Shown here one piece after another: positions 34,061-42,887 of a DNA stretch of 64,000 nt. A program made the position numbers and the translations under genes. The stretch lies in contig NZ_CP114176.1 of assembly GCF_027186265.1 (NCBI RefSeq), positions 2,790,001 through 2,854,000 on the forward strand, in the 5' to 3' direction. The notes beneath the pieces are model-generated. The model ran no database searches, was not told the origin of the DNA, and saw only the letters and a program-made list of their open reading frames with translations. The number at the start of each line of letters is the position of its first letter. Position 1 is the stretch's first letter. The DNA is from Lentibacillus daqui. GTDB lineage: Bacteria; Bacillota; Bacilli; Bacillales; Amphibacillaceae.

Positions 34061-34083
34061 TTGTCACAACTATTACGTGACAA
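34061..34083. promoter_or_regulatory. MtlR-box-like inverted repeat upstream of the polyol operon
   Basis: TTGTCAC (34061-34067) and GTGACAA (34077-34083) are perfect inverted arms; the left one extends as TTGTCACAA. The reported Bacillus MtlR consensus has the form TTGNCACAA-N4-TTGTGNCAA; here the right half matches 7 of 9 positions and the gap is one base longer. A second TGTCACA lies at 34051. The position is just upstream of the -35 region, as expected for an activator. Confidence 0.6.
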
Positions 34084-34230
34084 AATTGAGAAGGCTTTGG
34101 GGTCTGGGCAACTTTGAAAGTGAATAGGTAATTGGGCTGTAACTTGGATGTAAACTTTTCTAAATGGGGCCCTTTTCTATAGATTATCGTAAGAAAGAAA
34201 AGTATAGTTATTAAACCTGAGAATGAACAA

Positions 34231-34266
34231 GCCCATTTCTAAAATAATTGCTTTTTAGAAATGGGC
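34231..34266 (-). terminator. Terminator hairpin after the first SDR gene
   Basis: Arms 34231-34244 (GCCCATTTCTAAAA) and 34253-34266 are perfect reverse complements. It lies 20 bp after the SDR stop codon at 34286. A closely related hairpin is found at 42841, next to a decayed copy of the same gene end. Confidence 0.7.
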
Positions 34267-34285
34267 CGTTATGATCTCTTTTTAA

Positions 34286-35029
34286 TTATTGGGCAGTATA
34301 GCCACCATCAACAAGTAAGGTTGTGCCATTAACAAAACTTGCATCATCACTTGCCAAAAACAGGACAGCTTTTGCTATTTCTTCCGGCTTTCCAAGTCTG
34401 CCCTGTGGGTGAAGGGAAGCGAGGTATTCTTTTTGCTCCGAATCTGCTTCTTTTAATAAGGGGGTATCTATATAACCCGGGCATACTGCGTTCACACGAA
34501 TTCCTTCTTTTGCATAAGCGGTACATAAGTTTTGGGTTAATAACTTCACGCCACCTTTTGCAGAGGAATAGGCTGTTGGATTTGGCAGTGCTACGAAGCT
34601 GTGAATCGAACCAGCGTTAACAATGACACCACCATTTCCTTGTTTTAAAAACTGATCGATTGCATATTTATCAGAAAGAAATACGCCAGACAAATTAATA
34701 TCAATGGTTCTCTTCCATTTTTCATAAGATAATTCATGTGCCGGAGCCTCATCAGCAATTCCGGCATTTGCATACATAATATCAAGTTTACCGTATTTAT
34801 TCACGGTTTCTTTGATCAGTTGTTTGATGTCCTCTTCTTTTGTTACGTCTGTTTTAACAAATAACGTATCGTGTCCACTGTTATTCAATTCCTCCGATAC
34901 ATCTTTACCGCGTTCAGATAAATCGGCAATAACGACACTTGCTCCTTCCTCCGTAAACAAGCGCACAGTCGCCTCGCCAATTCCACTCGCTCCACCTGTT
35001 ACAATCGCTACTTTATCTTTTAATTTCAT
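34286..35029 (-). CDS. SDR family NAD(P)-dependent oxidoreductase
   Basis: This 247-residue classical short-chain dehydrogenase has the cofactor motif VTGGASGIGEA (residues 10-20), NAGIADEAP near 89, catalytic Ser near AGSIHS and YSSAKGG (Tyr and Lys), and ends VDGGYTAQ. A GGAGGG ribosome site precedes the start. It follows another SDR gene by 42 bp on the same strand, so both are likely one transcript. The substrate is unknown; proximity to the polyol operon suggests a sugar or polyol. A truncated, frameshifted copy of its 3' end is present at 42888. Confidence 0.88.
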   Translation of the reverse strand: MKLKDKVAIVTGGASGIGEATVRLFTEEGASVVIADLSERGKDVSEELNNSGHDTLFVKTDVTKEEDIKQLIKETVNKYGKLDIMYANAGIADEAPAHELSYEKWKRTIDINLSGVFLSDKYAIDQFLKQGNGGVIVNAGSIHSFVALPNPTAYSSAKGGVKLLTQNLCTAYAKEGIRVNAVCPGYIDTPLLKEADSEQKEYLASLHPQGRLGKPEEIAKAVLFLASDDASFVNGTTLLVDGGYTAQ

Positions 35030-35071
35030 CTTAAACCCTCCATTATAAACTTGCTTCGATCATATCCTGCA

Positions 35072-35827
35072 TTACCTTGCTGTTGCTCCACCATCAATCA
35101 CAAATTCTGCCCCTGTCGAGAATGCTGATTCATCGGAAGCAAGGAATAGCACTGTATTGGCAACATCATTTACAGTCCCCAAATGCCCTAATGGAAATAA
35201 ATTTTCACCTAGTTGTTCTTTTGTATTTCCGGTAACTTCAGAAGCATAGTCCGCCATTCCAGTGTCAATGTATCCGGGATGGATCGAATTCACTCTAACA
35301 CTTGAGGAAGCATATTCCATTGCTGCATCTTTTGTCATAATACGTACTGCTCCCTTACTTGCACCGTAAAGAACATGTCCTGGAGAACCAGACAGTCCTG
35401 CTATGGAAGATGCATTAATCACGGAACCTTTATTTTGCTTTGCCATCAGCGGCATGATATGTTTCATCCCAAGGAATACACCGGTCACATTAATCGACAT
35501 GAGACGATTCCATTCTTCCAGTTCAATCTCTGCTACTGGTTTTATAATATAGATTCCAGCATTGTTGAAAAGAACATCCACTTTGCCAAATGTATTAATC
35601 GTATCCTCTGCAACTGTTTTCCAGTCATCTTCTTTGCTGACATCGTGATGGATGAACAATGCCTCGCCACCATTTGTGTGAATATCCTTTACGGCCTGTT
35701 CCCCAGTTTCCTGGTTTATGTCCGTGATAACCACTTTAGCTCCTTCTTTGGCAAATAACAGTGCTGTTTCTTTACCAATACCTGTCCCTCCACCTGTTAT
35801 AATGGCTACTTTGTTTTCAAGTCTCAT
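35072..35827 (-). CDS. SDR family NAD(P)-dependent oxidoreductase
   Basis: This 251-residue short-chain dehydrogenase has the TGGGTGIGKE cofactor motif, NNAGIYI near residue 87, the catalytic Ser in NASSIAG, and YGASKGAV. The start at 35827 is preferred because GAGAGGTG lies 5 bases upstream; an upstream in-frame codon at 35860 lacks one. It is the first gene of a two-SDR unit. The substrate cannot be told from sequence; secondary alcohol or sugar oxidation is typical of close relatives. Confidence 0.87.
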   Translation of the reverse strand: MRLENKVAIITGGGTGIGKETALLFAKEGAKVVITDINQETGEQAVKDIHTNGGEALFIHHDVSKEDDWKTVAEDTINTFGKVDVLFNNAGIYIIKPVAEIELEEWNRLMSINVTGVFLGMKHIMPLMAKQNKGSVINASSIAGLSGSPGHVLYGASKGAVRIMTKDAAMEYASSSVRVNSIHPGYIDTGMADYASEVTGNTKEQLGENLFPLGHLGTVNDVANTVLFLASDESAFSTGAEFVIDGGATAR

Positions 35828-35975
35828 TAGAACACCTCTCACATATTTTTCAAACCGCATCTTTGTCAGGTTTTACTAACAAATTCAAAAGCATTACCTC
35901 CACACCATATTTTATACCCTATTTTTCCTAAAACAATGCATCTAAGTGTTCTCTCCTAACTTCGTGACGCTCTCT

Positions 35976-36014
35976 CCCGGCTTCGTGTGCGGCTAGCACG
36001 CACACGAAGCCGGG
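35976..36014. repeat. GC-rich 16-bp perfect hairpin
   Basis: Arms 35976-35991 (CCCGGCTTCGTGTGCG) and 35999-36014 are perfect reverse complements with a 7-base loop. It is much richer in GC than the flanking DNA. An extra CTTCGTGACGC copy precedes it at about 35960. It lies between divergent genes, so it does not look like a terminator for either. Confidence 0.7.
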
Positions 36015-36120
36015 GGACCAGCAGCTTGCTACCTTATAACGTATTTGTGAATGAAAAAACATTGCATTTTCGTTAACCCAAGTGCAATATAAAAGATATG
36101 AATCAATGAGGAATGATGAA

Positions 36121-37518
36121 ATGAAAAAAATCATGCTAATTCTCCTGGCTGCAGCTGCAATCCTGATTGTTTTGCTTTTAAATAATACCCATAAAAAAAA
36201 GGAAAGCACCATCTACGTATCTGTAAATGGAGATGATCAAAATGATGGCACAAAATTAAAGCCATTTCGCACACTTAATAAAGCTGCTTCTGAAGCGAAG
36301 GCAGGGACAACCGTCTTGATACGAAAAGGAACCTATCATGAAAAGCTTGTCATCAAATATAGCGGAACAAAATCAAAGCCAATTACTTTTAAAGCATACA
36401 AAAAAGATAAGGTAGTTCTAAGTGGAAAAAATCTAAAGGATGTTGCGGGTGATACATCCTTAATTACGATTGATAATAAAAACTATCTAACTATCAGCGG
36501 GTTGACAATACAGGATTTAACAACCAATTTACCGGATGAAACGGTCATGGGGATTTATGTAACAGGTTCCAGCAGTCATATTACATTGAAAAACAATCAC
36601 GTGCGCCGAATAAAAACTCTTGCAGCTGATGGTAATAGTCATGGGATCGCGGTTTACGGAACAGGCGCAATGCGGGAGATCGATATTTCGAATAATGTGG
36701 TAGAAGATTTAAAGCTTGGTTCTAGTGAATCTCTTGTTCTTAACGGAAATATTGACGGTTTTAAGGTAGAGCGCAATCTGATTCGCCGAAATGATAACAT
36801 TGGTATTGATCTGATTGGTTACGAAGGTACCTCTCATAATAAAAAAGCCGACTTTGTACGTCATGGAGTGGTAAAAAATAATAAAATTTATGACATATCC
36901 TCTTTTGGCAATCCAGCTTATGGGGATGAATATTCTGCTGGAGGAATTTATGTAGACGGTGGTAAACATATAACCATTAAAAAGAATACTGTTTACCAAA
37001 GTGATATTGGAATAGAAGCAACCTCGGAGCATTCCAAAAAATATGCTGATGATATCAAAATGACAAACAATATTTTATATGATAACTTTTACACTGGCAT
37101 ATCAATTGGTGGATATGATGAAAAACGGGGAGGTACCAAGAATTCTTTGATCTCTCAAAATATTATTTATAAAAATGATACAAAGGGTCTTGATGGAGGT
37201 CAGCTTTTATTACAGTATGATACAAAAAACAACGTGATAGAAAAAAACATTTTGACCGCTGGACCAGCCCACATATTTGTCGCTAACTACTTTTCAGAAA
37301 ATAAAGGAAACAAGCTAATGAGGAATGTATTCCAAAAAGAAAAAGGAAAAAATGGAATATGGGTTTGGAAAGACAAAGAATATACTTCTTTTCCTGAATT
37401 CAAAAAGGCTTCGAACAGTGATCAAGCATCCAGTTATATAGATCCTGGATATAAACATGAAGAAAAGTATAATTTTGAACTGAAAAAAGATTCACTTGCC
37501 AAAAAAATCATCGAATAA
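36121..37518 (+). CDS. Membrane-anchored right-handed beta-helix protein
   Basis: This 465-residue protein has an N-terminal hydrophobic segment (MKKIMLILLAAAAILIVLLL) serving as signal or anchor, then SVNGDDQNDGTKLKPFRTL, which is the typical start of DUF1565/pectate-lyase-like beta-helix domains. Parallel beta-helix repeats with many Asn/Gly turns (NNHVRR, NNVVED, NNKIYD, NNILYD) run to about residue 400. Such proteins are secreted polysaccharide lyases, glycosidases or binding proteins; the catalytic residues are not evident. The ATG at 36121 is chosen over 36082 because the hydrophobic signal starts there. A terminator follows at 37583. Confidence 0.8.
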   Translation: MKKIMLILLAAAAILIVLLLNNTHKKKESTIYVSVNGDDQNDGTKLKPFRTLNKAASEAKAGTTVLIRKGTYHEKLVIKYSGTKSKPITFKAYKKDKVVLSGKNLKDVAGDTSLITIDNKNYLTISGLTIQDLTTNLPDETVMGIYVTGSSSHITLKNNHVRRIKTLAADGNSHGIAVYGTGAMREIDISNNVVEDLKLGSSESLVLNGNIDGFKVERNLIRRNDNIGIDLIGYEGTSHNKKADFVRHGVVKNNKIYDISSFGNPAYGDEYSAGGIYVDGGKHITIKKNTVYQSDIGIEATSEHSKKYADDIKMTNNILYDNFYTGISIGGYDEKRGGTKNSLISQNIIYKNDTKGLDGGQLLLQYDTKNNVIEKNILTAGPAHIFVANYFSENKGNKLMRNVFQKEKGKNGIWVWKDKEYTSFPEFKKASNSDQASSYIDPGYKHEEKYNFELKKDSLAKKIIE

Positions 37519-37582
37519 ACCCGATATTTTGCTAAACAAGGCTTGATCAATCTTAAGGCTATGACCATTGGGTACGGAAATT

Positions 37583-37619
37583 AAAAAACATGGATACAGT
37601 TTTTTGTACCCATGTTTTT
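37583..37619 (+). terminator. Terminator after the beta-helix gene
   Basis: AAAACATGG and CCATGTTTTT form the stem, followed by T-rich sequence. It also lies downstream of the convergent gene ending at 37669. Confidence 0.65.
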
Positions 37620-37668
37620 CAGTTTAAGAGAACCATCGCTCATTCAATCCAAATTCAATGGAACAGTA

Positions 37669-38313
37669 TCATAACGTTTTTAAAGCATCTTCAATTGGCG
37701 TTTCCCCACCAATCATGTCAAAGGCTTTACCAATCGTTTGGTCATTCTCTAGTGATGCAACAATCGTTGACGCAACATCTTCACGAGGAATTTGCCCGCG
37801 TTCAAGATCAACCGCCACTTTTACTTTCCCGGTGCCAGGATCGTTGGTCAGTCCACCCGGGCGGATAATTGTATAATCAAGACCACTATTCTCTAGCCAC
37901 ACATCCGCATAATGCTTGGCTGCACTATAGTACGGTGCACCACCCATCCATTTGTCACGATGATGAACGCCAATCGCACTGACAATGACAAACCGTTTCG
38001 CCCCAGCCTGTTTGGCCGCTTCCATGGATTTAATCGCACCGTCCAAATCGATCATCATTGTTTTGTCAGCACCCGTATGTCCGCCTGAACCAGCAGTAAA
38101 TACAACTGCATCTACACCCTTTGCTGCATTAGTGATGTCGTCGATGCTTCCTTCCAAATCAACAAGTGCTGTTTTAGCTCCTTGTTCTTCAAATTTCGCC
38201 ATTTGCTCTTCCTTTCGAACCATAGCAATGGCGTTATGCTTGCCTGAATCCTGTATCTTTTTCACAACATGTTGACCAATTTGACCATTTGCGCCTATAA
38301 CAAGTACGTTCAT
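37669..38313 (-). CDS. NAD(P)-binding oxidoreductase, YhfK/SDR_a5 type
   Basis: This 214-residue atypical short-chain dehydrogenase has the motif VLVIGANGQIGQHV (residues 3-16) and DAVVFTAGSGG near residue 88, and ends IEDALKTL. B. subtilis YhfK is of the same size and pattern. It is cytosolic and presumably reduces or binds NADP(H); the substrate is unknown. A decayed MerR-type regulator gene lies just upstream on the same strand, which may once have controlled it. Confidence 0.85.
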   Translation of the reverse strand: MNVLVIGANGQIGQHVVKKIQDSGKHNAIAMVRKEEQMAKFEEQGAKTALVDLEGSIDDITNAAKGVDAVVFTAGSGGHTGADKTMMIDLDGAIKSMEAAKQAGAKRFVIVSAIGVHHRDKWMGGAPYYSAAKHYADVWLENSGLDYTIIRPGGLTNDPGTGKVKVAVDLERGQIPREDVASTIVASLENDQTIGKAFDMIGGETPIEDALKTL

Positions 38314-38459
38314 GAATTACCTTCCTTTCTGTCTTCTGATATGCTATTAACGAATATACCCTGCTGGTTAAAAAGGTAAACGTTTAACACGATCCTTCCT
38401 CCGTTCGTATAGTCGGAATATTTGAATTCCATGATATCATTTGTTTAATTAGCCTTATC

Positions 38460-38692
38460 TCAAAGCTTTTTAGCTAAAGCATGTTCAGCTTCCAACCATT
38501 CACCATTTTAACCTTCTATTTTGTGATCCGGTCTTTCCACAGTATCTTGCAATGTTTGAATTTTTTCCACTAACACTTGACGTTACTTGATAAGGATTTC
38601 TTTTCGTTCTTGCAAACTCGAGTCCCCTTGCTCAAACAGTTTCAAATAATCCTGTAGCACATTTATTGGTAACCCGGCATTTCGCACACCCC
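38460..38692 (-). pseudogene. MerR-family regulator remnant
   Basis: Minus-strand translation gives GLPINVLQDYLKLFEQGDSS and then QERKEILIK, a stop, RQVLVEKIQTLQDTVER, another stop and WLEAEHALAKK. This is the dimerisation helix region of MerR-type regulators, as found beside NAD(P)H-dependent reductases. The helix-turn-helix half is absent, and two in-frame stops are present. The rest of the 464-bp space (38314-38777) holds only the promoter regions of flanking genes. Confidence 0.75.
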
Positions 38693-38777
38693 TTCACTTG
38701 TTACATCTATACAATGCAATTAATAGCGGTTTCCTTTAAAATATAGGTATATTTCAATTGCAAGGGGATAAAAAATC

Positions 38778-39755
38778 ATGAAACCGAAAATACAAGATGT
38801 AGCAAAAGCGGCAGGCGTTTCTCCTACGACTGTTTCCAGGGTACTCAATGATCGGGGTTATATCAGCCAAACAACCAGGGAAAAGGTGTATCAGGCGATG
38901 AAAGATATAAATTATGTGGCAAATGATGTCGCTCGTTCGCTTTATAATAAACGAACCAATTTAATAGGAGTGATTGTACCCTCGACAAGTAACCCGTTTT
39001 ATGGGGAGCTTGTTTCAGATATTGAGAGTATTTGCAATACCAAGGGGTACAAGGTGCTTCTCTGTAATAGTCTGCATCATGCGGATAAGGAAACGAAATA
39101 CTGGGAAATGCTTTTAAGAAATCAGGTTGATGGTGTGGTCGTTGTAACATACAATCGGGGGCTAATTGATGACCAGCAGCAATTGCCGGCCGTTGCGATT
39201 GATCACTATCTTTCCAAAAATATCAATGTTGTCAGCTCCGATAACTATACAGGCGGGCAACTGGCAACGAGAGAACTATTAAACAAGGGCTGTAATAAGA
39301 TCATACATATCAACGGAGCATCCTCTCTGGAAACACCTGCTAACGATCGAAGGTATGCATATGAAAATGTGATGAATGAATTAAATATGAACCCGATTAC
39401 TTATGAAGTACCTGATGTAGCTTTTCTCGAAAAAAATATCGAAACGATTAAAAAACTTTTTCACGATCACCCGGATGTCGATGGAATCTTTGCAAGTGAC
39501 GATTTGATTGCCATTAATGTCATCCAACATGCAAAAAATTTAGGCTACAAAATACCTGAAGATTTAAAAGTGGTTGGATATGATGGCACGAAATTAATCA
39601 GATCCATCTATCCAGATTTAACAACGATTGTCCAGCCAATTGCTTCTATTGCCGAAACCGTTGTTGACGTCCTGGACCAGCAAATTGCCGGCAAAGAAAC
39701 AGCTAAAAATGAAACCATCCTCCCTATCAAACTATGGCATGGCAACACCACATAA
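38778..39755 (+). CDS. LacI-family transcriptional regulator of fructan/sucrose use
   Basis: This 325-residue repressor has a LacI-type helix-turn-helix at the N-terminus (IQDVAKAAGVSPTTVSRVLN, residues 5-24), the hinge helix with VARSLYNKR, and a periplasmic-binding-protein-like effector domain (about 60-325). An AAGGGG lies 10 bases before the start. It is followed by a terminator and by a GH32 hydrolase and MFS transporter on the same strand. The perfect palindrome at 39860 is its likely operator. Effector is probably sucrose, fructose or a phosphate of these; this is inference. Confidence 0.87.
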   Translation: MKPKIQDVAKAAGVSPTTVSRVLNDRGYISQTTREKVYQAMKDINYVANDVARSLYNKRTNLIGVIVPSTSNPFYGELVSDIESICNTKGYKVLLCNSLHHADKETKYWEMLLRNQVDGVVVVTYNRGLIDDQQQLPAVAIDHYLSKNINVVSSDNYTGGQLATRELLNKGCNKIIHINGASSLETPANDRRYAYENVMNELNMNPITYEVPDVAFLEKNIETIKKLFHDHPDVDGIFASDDLIAINVIQHAKNLGYKIPEDLKVVGYDGTKLIRSIYPDLTTIVQPIASIAETVVDVLDQQIAGKETAKNETILPIKLWHGNTT

Positions 39756-39771
39756 CCATGCCATTTTTTTA
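39734..39771 (+). terminator. Terminator of the LacI-family gene
   Basis: ATGGCATGG and CCATGCCAT form the stem, followed by seven T. The left arm is inside the last codons of the regulator gene. Confidence 0.75.
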
Positions 39772-39859
39772 CGCCTATTGTTTTCTCGGTTGATAGGAAA
39801 AGAAAGGCCGAGCAGAATCAACCGTGAGGACAGCCATCATACATTTTCGTATAAAATTT

Positions 39860-39877
39860 ATGTCAACCGGTTGACAT
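39860..39877. promoter_or_regulatory. 18-bp perfect palindrome, candidate LacI-family operator
   Basis: ATGTCAACCGGTTGACAT is a perfect palindrome with a central CG, the usual form of LacI-family operators. It lies 75 bp before the GH32 start and just after the LacI-family gene. Confidence 0.75.
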
Positions 39878-39914
39878 GTTTAAATAATTATACGAAAATA
39901 ACGTTAAGGAATTT

Positions 39915-39928
39915 CGTTAACGTTTTCA
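39915..39928. promoter_or_regulatory. cre site before the GH32 gene
   Basis: On the minus strand the sequence reads TGAAAACGTTAACG, matching the cre consensus TGWAANCGNTNWCA at all but the last base. It lies 24 bp before the GH32 start and would allow CcpA repression in glucose. Confidence 0.65.
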
Positions 39929-39951
39929 AATCATTCATTGAGAGGAAGATC

Positions 39952-41397
39952 ATGATGTATTATCAAGAACCGCTTCGACCGCAAATCCATTACTCGCCGG
40001 CAAAAAACTGGATTAATGATCCAAACGGGCTGGTTTACTTTGACGGAGAATATCATTTGTTTTATCAAAGGAATCCTTTTGGGAATGATCATCATCATAT
40101 GCATTGGGGGCATGCAGTAAGTGAGGATCTTTTTCATTGGAAAGAGTTAGATATTGCATTGGAGCCGGATGAGCTTGGAACGATATTTTCAGGATCTGCT
40201 GTCGTTGATACAAACAACACATCAGGATTATTTAATGGCCCCAATGGTGGGCTGGTAGCCATCTTCACGCATGATGGGACAAGCCAGCAACAAAGCATTG
40301 CCTATAGTGAGGATAAAGGAAGAACATGGACAAAATATGAACATAACCCAGTACTTCCAAATACGGATATAAAAGATTTCCGTGATCCAAAAGTGTTTTG
40401 GCATCAGAATACACAAAAATGGGTGATGCTATTAGCATGTGGTGATCATATTCAAATCTATACATCTCCCAATTTAATAGAGTGGTCCTATCAATCTTCT
40501 TTTGGACAAGACTATGGATCGTATGAAGGGGTTTGGGAATGCCCGGATTTATTCCCATTATCTGTTGAAGACTCGTCCGAACAAGTGTGGGTTTTGATTG
40601 TAAGTATGAATGCCGGCGGACCAAATGGTGGATCAGCCGTGCAATATTTTACGGGTGATTTCGATGGTGTGCAATTTTATCCGAATGAGTCCCCTGATGA
40701 TCCACTTAAATGGGTGGATGATGGCAAGGATTTTTATGCTTCTATTACTTGGTACAATACTGAAGAGACATATTGGATTGGCTGGATGAATAATTGGCAA
40801 TACGCAGGTGTCGTACCGGTTTCACCTTGGCGCAGCTCCATGAGTATCGTTCGGCAACTGTCACTTAAAAAGGTAAATGATAAGTATGTATTGAAGCAGC
40901 AGCCTGTTGTTCCTAGTGTGAATGTGAATCATAAGCAAAACAATGACGTTACCATTAAGGAGGGAACCAATCAACAGCTCCCGATTTCATTGCCTGCAAG
41001 TGTTAACATCACAATAAACGAAAAAAGTAATAGCAAATGTTGGGGATTAATCTTGATCAGCGATAAAAATGAGGAATTTACCATCCACTTCCATTTAGAT
41101 AAAGATATATACACCTTTGAGAGAAGAGATGGAAGCATTGACTTTTCAAGTGATTTTCCCGGTAATATTACTGGTTCACTAAAAGGGCTGGCAACCAATC
41201 AAGTTTTTTGTCTTTTAGATTATTCATCTATTGAAATATTTGTTAATGGTGGAGTTTCGGTATCAACCAATGTGATGTATCCAAAAGGAAAGATAAATCA
41301 GATTCGGGTTTTTTCAGATCATAAAGAGCTTGTTTTAGATGACATAGAAATAAACGAATATCCCTCCATCTGGTCTTCCAGGGAGAGTCATGTATAG
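39952..41397 (+). CDS. GH32 beta-fructosidase (levanase/sucrase type), intracellular
   Basis: This 481-residue glycoside hydrolase family 32 enzyme has the nucleophile Asp23 in NWINDPNGL, the transition-state Asp in DFRDPKVF near residue 145, and the acid/base Glu in GVWECPDLF near residue 195. A five-bladed propeller is followed by a C-terminal beta-sandwich (about 340-481). No signal peptide is present, so it cleaves terminal fructose from sucrose or fructo-oligosaccharides inside the cell. The start at 39952 follows AGAGGAAG; the open frame extends upstream to 39628, but that part overlaps the regulator gene and is not coding. The MFS transporter encoded next would supply the substrate. 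Confidence 0.9.
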   Translation: MMYYQEPLRPQIHYSPAKNWINDPNGLVYFDGEYHLFYQRNPFGNDHHHMHWGHAVSEDLFHWKELDIALEPDELGTIFSGSAVVDTNNTSGLFNGPNGGLVAIFTHDGTSQQQSIAYSEDKGRTWTKYEHNPVLPNTDIKDFRDPKVFWHQNTQKWVMLLACGDHIQIYTSPNLIEWSYQSSFGQDYGSYEGVWECPDLFPLSVEDSSEQVWVLIVSMNAGGPNGGSAVQYFTGDFDGVQFYPNESPDDPLKWVDDGKDFYASITWYNTEETYWIGWMNNWQYAGVVPVSPWRSSMSIVRQLSLKKVNDKYVLKQQPVVPSVNVNHKQNNDVTIKEGTNQQLPISLPASVNITINEKSNSKCWGLILISDKNEEFTIHFHLDKDIYTFERRDGSIDFSSDFPGNITGSLKGLATNQVFCLLDYSSIEIFVNGGVSVSTNVMYPKGKINQIRVFSDHKELVLDDIEINEYPSIWSSRESHV

Positions 41398-41472
41398 GTA
41401 ACTTCAGAATATCAGGGAGGAAAAGTTAGCGATTTACCTCCCTAATCGACTAAAAAAGGAGTTAAGCTAAAG

Positions 41473-42714
41473 ATGAATTTTTTAAAAAATAGTAAGTATT
41501 GGTTTTCGTCTGGTTACCTGTTTTTATTCTTTGTTACATGGTCGATTTGGTGGTCGTTTTATGCTATTTGGCTAAATAACAGCTTGGGATTAACGGGTGC
41601 TCAAGTTGGAACGATTTATTCCTTCAATTCCTTTTTCGCACTGTTTTTTATGATTTTGTACGGGTATATCCAGGATAAATTGGGGACGAAGAAGAATCTT
41701 GTCTGGTTTCAAAGTGTTGTGCTCGTGTTTATTGCTCCTTTTGTCATCTATGTCTATGAGCCACTGCTGTTAAATCAATTTTATCTGGGAGCCATATTAG
41801 GTGCAATCTATCTTGGTGCCGGATTTGTTGCCGGTGCGGGATTTCTGGAGTCCTATACGGAAAAATTGAGTCGAAAATATGATTTTGAATTTGGCAAATC
41901 ACGTATGTGGGGATCGCTGGGATATGCAGTAGCAGCGATTGGTGCAGGTTCTTTGTTAAGTATTAATCCACATATTAATTTCTGGATTGCTTCCTGTACC
42001 GGCATATTATTTTTTATACTGAACATCTTTTTTAAAGTAGAAGTTTCGGAAACCGAGAAAAAAAGCGTCTCCAACATTTCGATGAAGGATATTCGCTTCC
42101 TATTCACCAATAAAACATTTTGGTTTTTGATTATTTACTTATTTGGCACTGTTTGTATCTATACCGTTTACGATCAGCAGCAATTTCCTGTGTATTTTGT
42201 CAGCCTTTTTGCTGATCAAACCTATGGTAACACGATCTATGGTGTGTTGAACTCGATTCAGGTTTTTGTAGAAGCACTTTTTCTATTTTTAGCTCCATTT
42301 ATTGTAAATAAAATTGGGATCAAACAATCATTGGTTTTGGCGGGAACCATCATGGCTTTCCGTATTATTGGATCAGCTGTCCTGACAAGCGGAGTTGGTA
42401 TATCGTTTGTAAAAATGTTGCATGCGGTAGAACTTCCAATCCTGTTAATAGCAGTATTTAAATATATTGCCGCCAATTTCGATGTTCGTCTGTCTGCAAC
42501 GGTCTACTTAATCGGTTTTAAGGTTTCTAGTGAAATAGGGGTTATTCTCTTTTCTTCACTTGTCGGTTATGTTTATGATTTAACCAATTATCGAACAACA
42601 TTCTTTATTTTGGGATCTATTATCATACTCTTTGTCATCTTCTCCATTTTTACGTTAAACAACAATAACCGGGAAAAGAGATTGGATCATGAAGAATTTG
42701 CATCGGCAAAATAA
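41473..42714 (+). CDS. MFS oligosaccharide:H+ symporter (LacY/CscB-like)
   Basis: This 413-residue protein has twelve hydrophobic segments and a central charged loop (KVEVSETEKKSVSNIS near residue 196). It belongs to the major facilitator superfamily, with the feel of the oligosaccharide:proton symporter group (LacY, sucrose permease CscB). It follows the GH32 gene by 75 bp on the same strand. Together with the unphosphorylated-sugar hydrolase it points to proton-driven uptake of sucrose or fructo-oligosaccharides without the PTS. Confidence 0.85.
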   Translation: MNFLKNSKYWFSSGYLFLFFVTWSIWWSFYAIWLNNSLGLTGAQVGTIYSFNSFFALFFMILYGYIQDKLGTKKNLVWFQSVVLVFIAPFVIYVYEPLLLNQFYLGAILGAIYLGAGFVAGAGFLESYTEKLSRKYDFEFGKSRMWGSLGYAVAAIGAGSLLSINPHINFWIASCTGILFFILNIFFKVEVSETEKKSVSNISMKDIRFLFTNKTFWFLIIYLFGTVCIYTVYDQQQFPVYFVSLFADQTYGNTIYGVLNSIQVFVEALFLFLAPFIVNKIGIKQSLVLAGTIMAFRIIGSAVLTSGVGISFVKMLHAVELPILLIAVFKYIAANFDVRLSATVYLIGFKVSSEIGVILFSSLVGYVYDLTNYRTTFFILGSIIILFVIFSIFTLNNNNREKRLDHEEFASAK

Positions 42715-42840
42715 GTACCGTTCATTGGAAAATATTGAGTGGCTTGGCGTCTATGTCTGGCGAGGGAATCTTTTCCGAGCGAATCAGCCCAAGCTTGAAC
42801 AGATTTACCCCGACCTTGACCGGCTGCTTGGCATCCAAAT
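42715..42840. other. Space after the MFS gene, no gene supported
   Basis: These 126 bases hold no recognisable coding sequence or signal. An open plus-strand frame from 42689 crosses it but overlaps the transporter end and then reads through a hairpin, so it is not accepted. Confidence 0.4.
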
Positions 42841-42887
42841 TTTCAAGCCCATTTCTAAAATAATGCCTTTTAGAAATGGGCTTGAAA
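42841..42887. terminator. 20-bp perfect hairpin related to the SDR terminator
   Basis: Arms 42841-42860 and 42868-42887 are perfect reverse complements. The core GCCCATTTCTAAAA is identical to the arm at 34231. It marks the start of a copied segment. Confidence 0.75.

Noticed and set aside
39628..39951. A longer GH32 protein starting at 39628
   Set aside because: The extra 108 codons overlap the regulator gene and its terminator, operator and promoter region. The ribosome site and family start both point to 39952.
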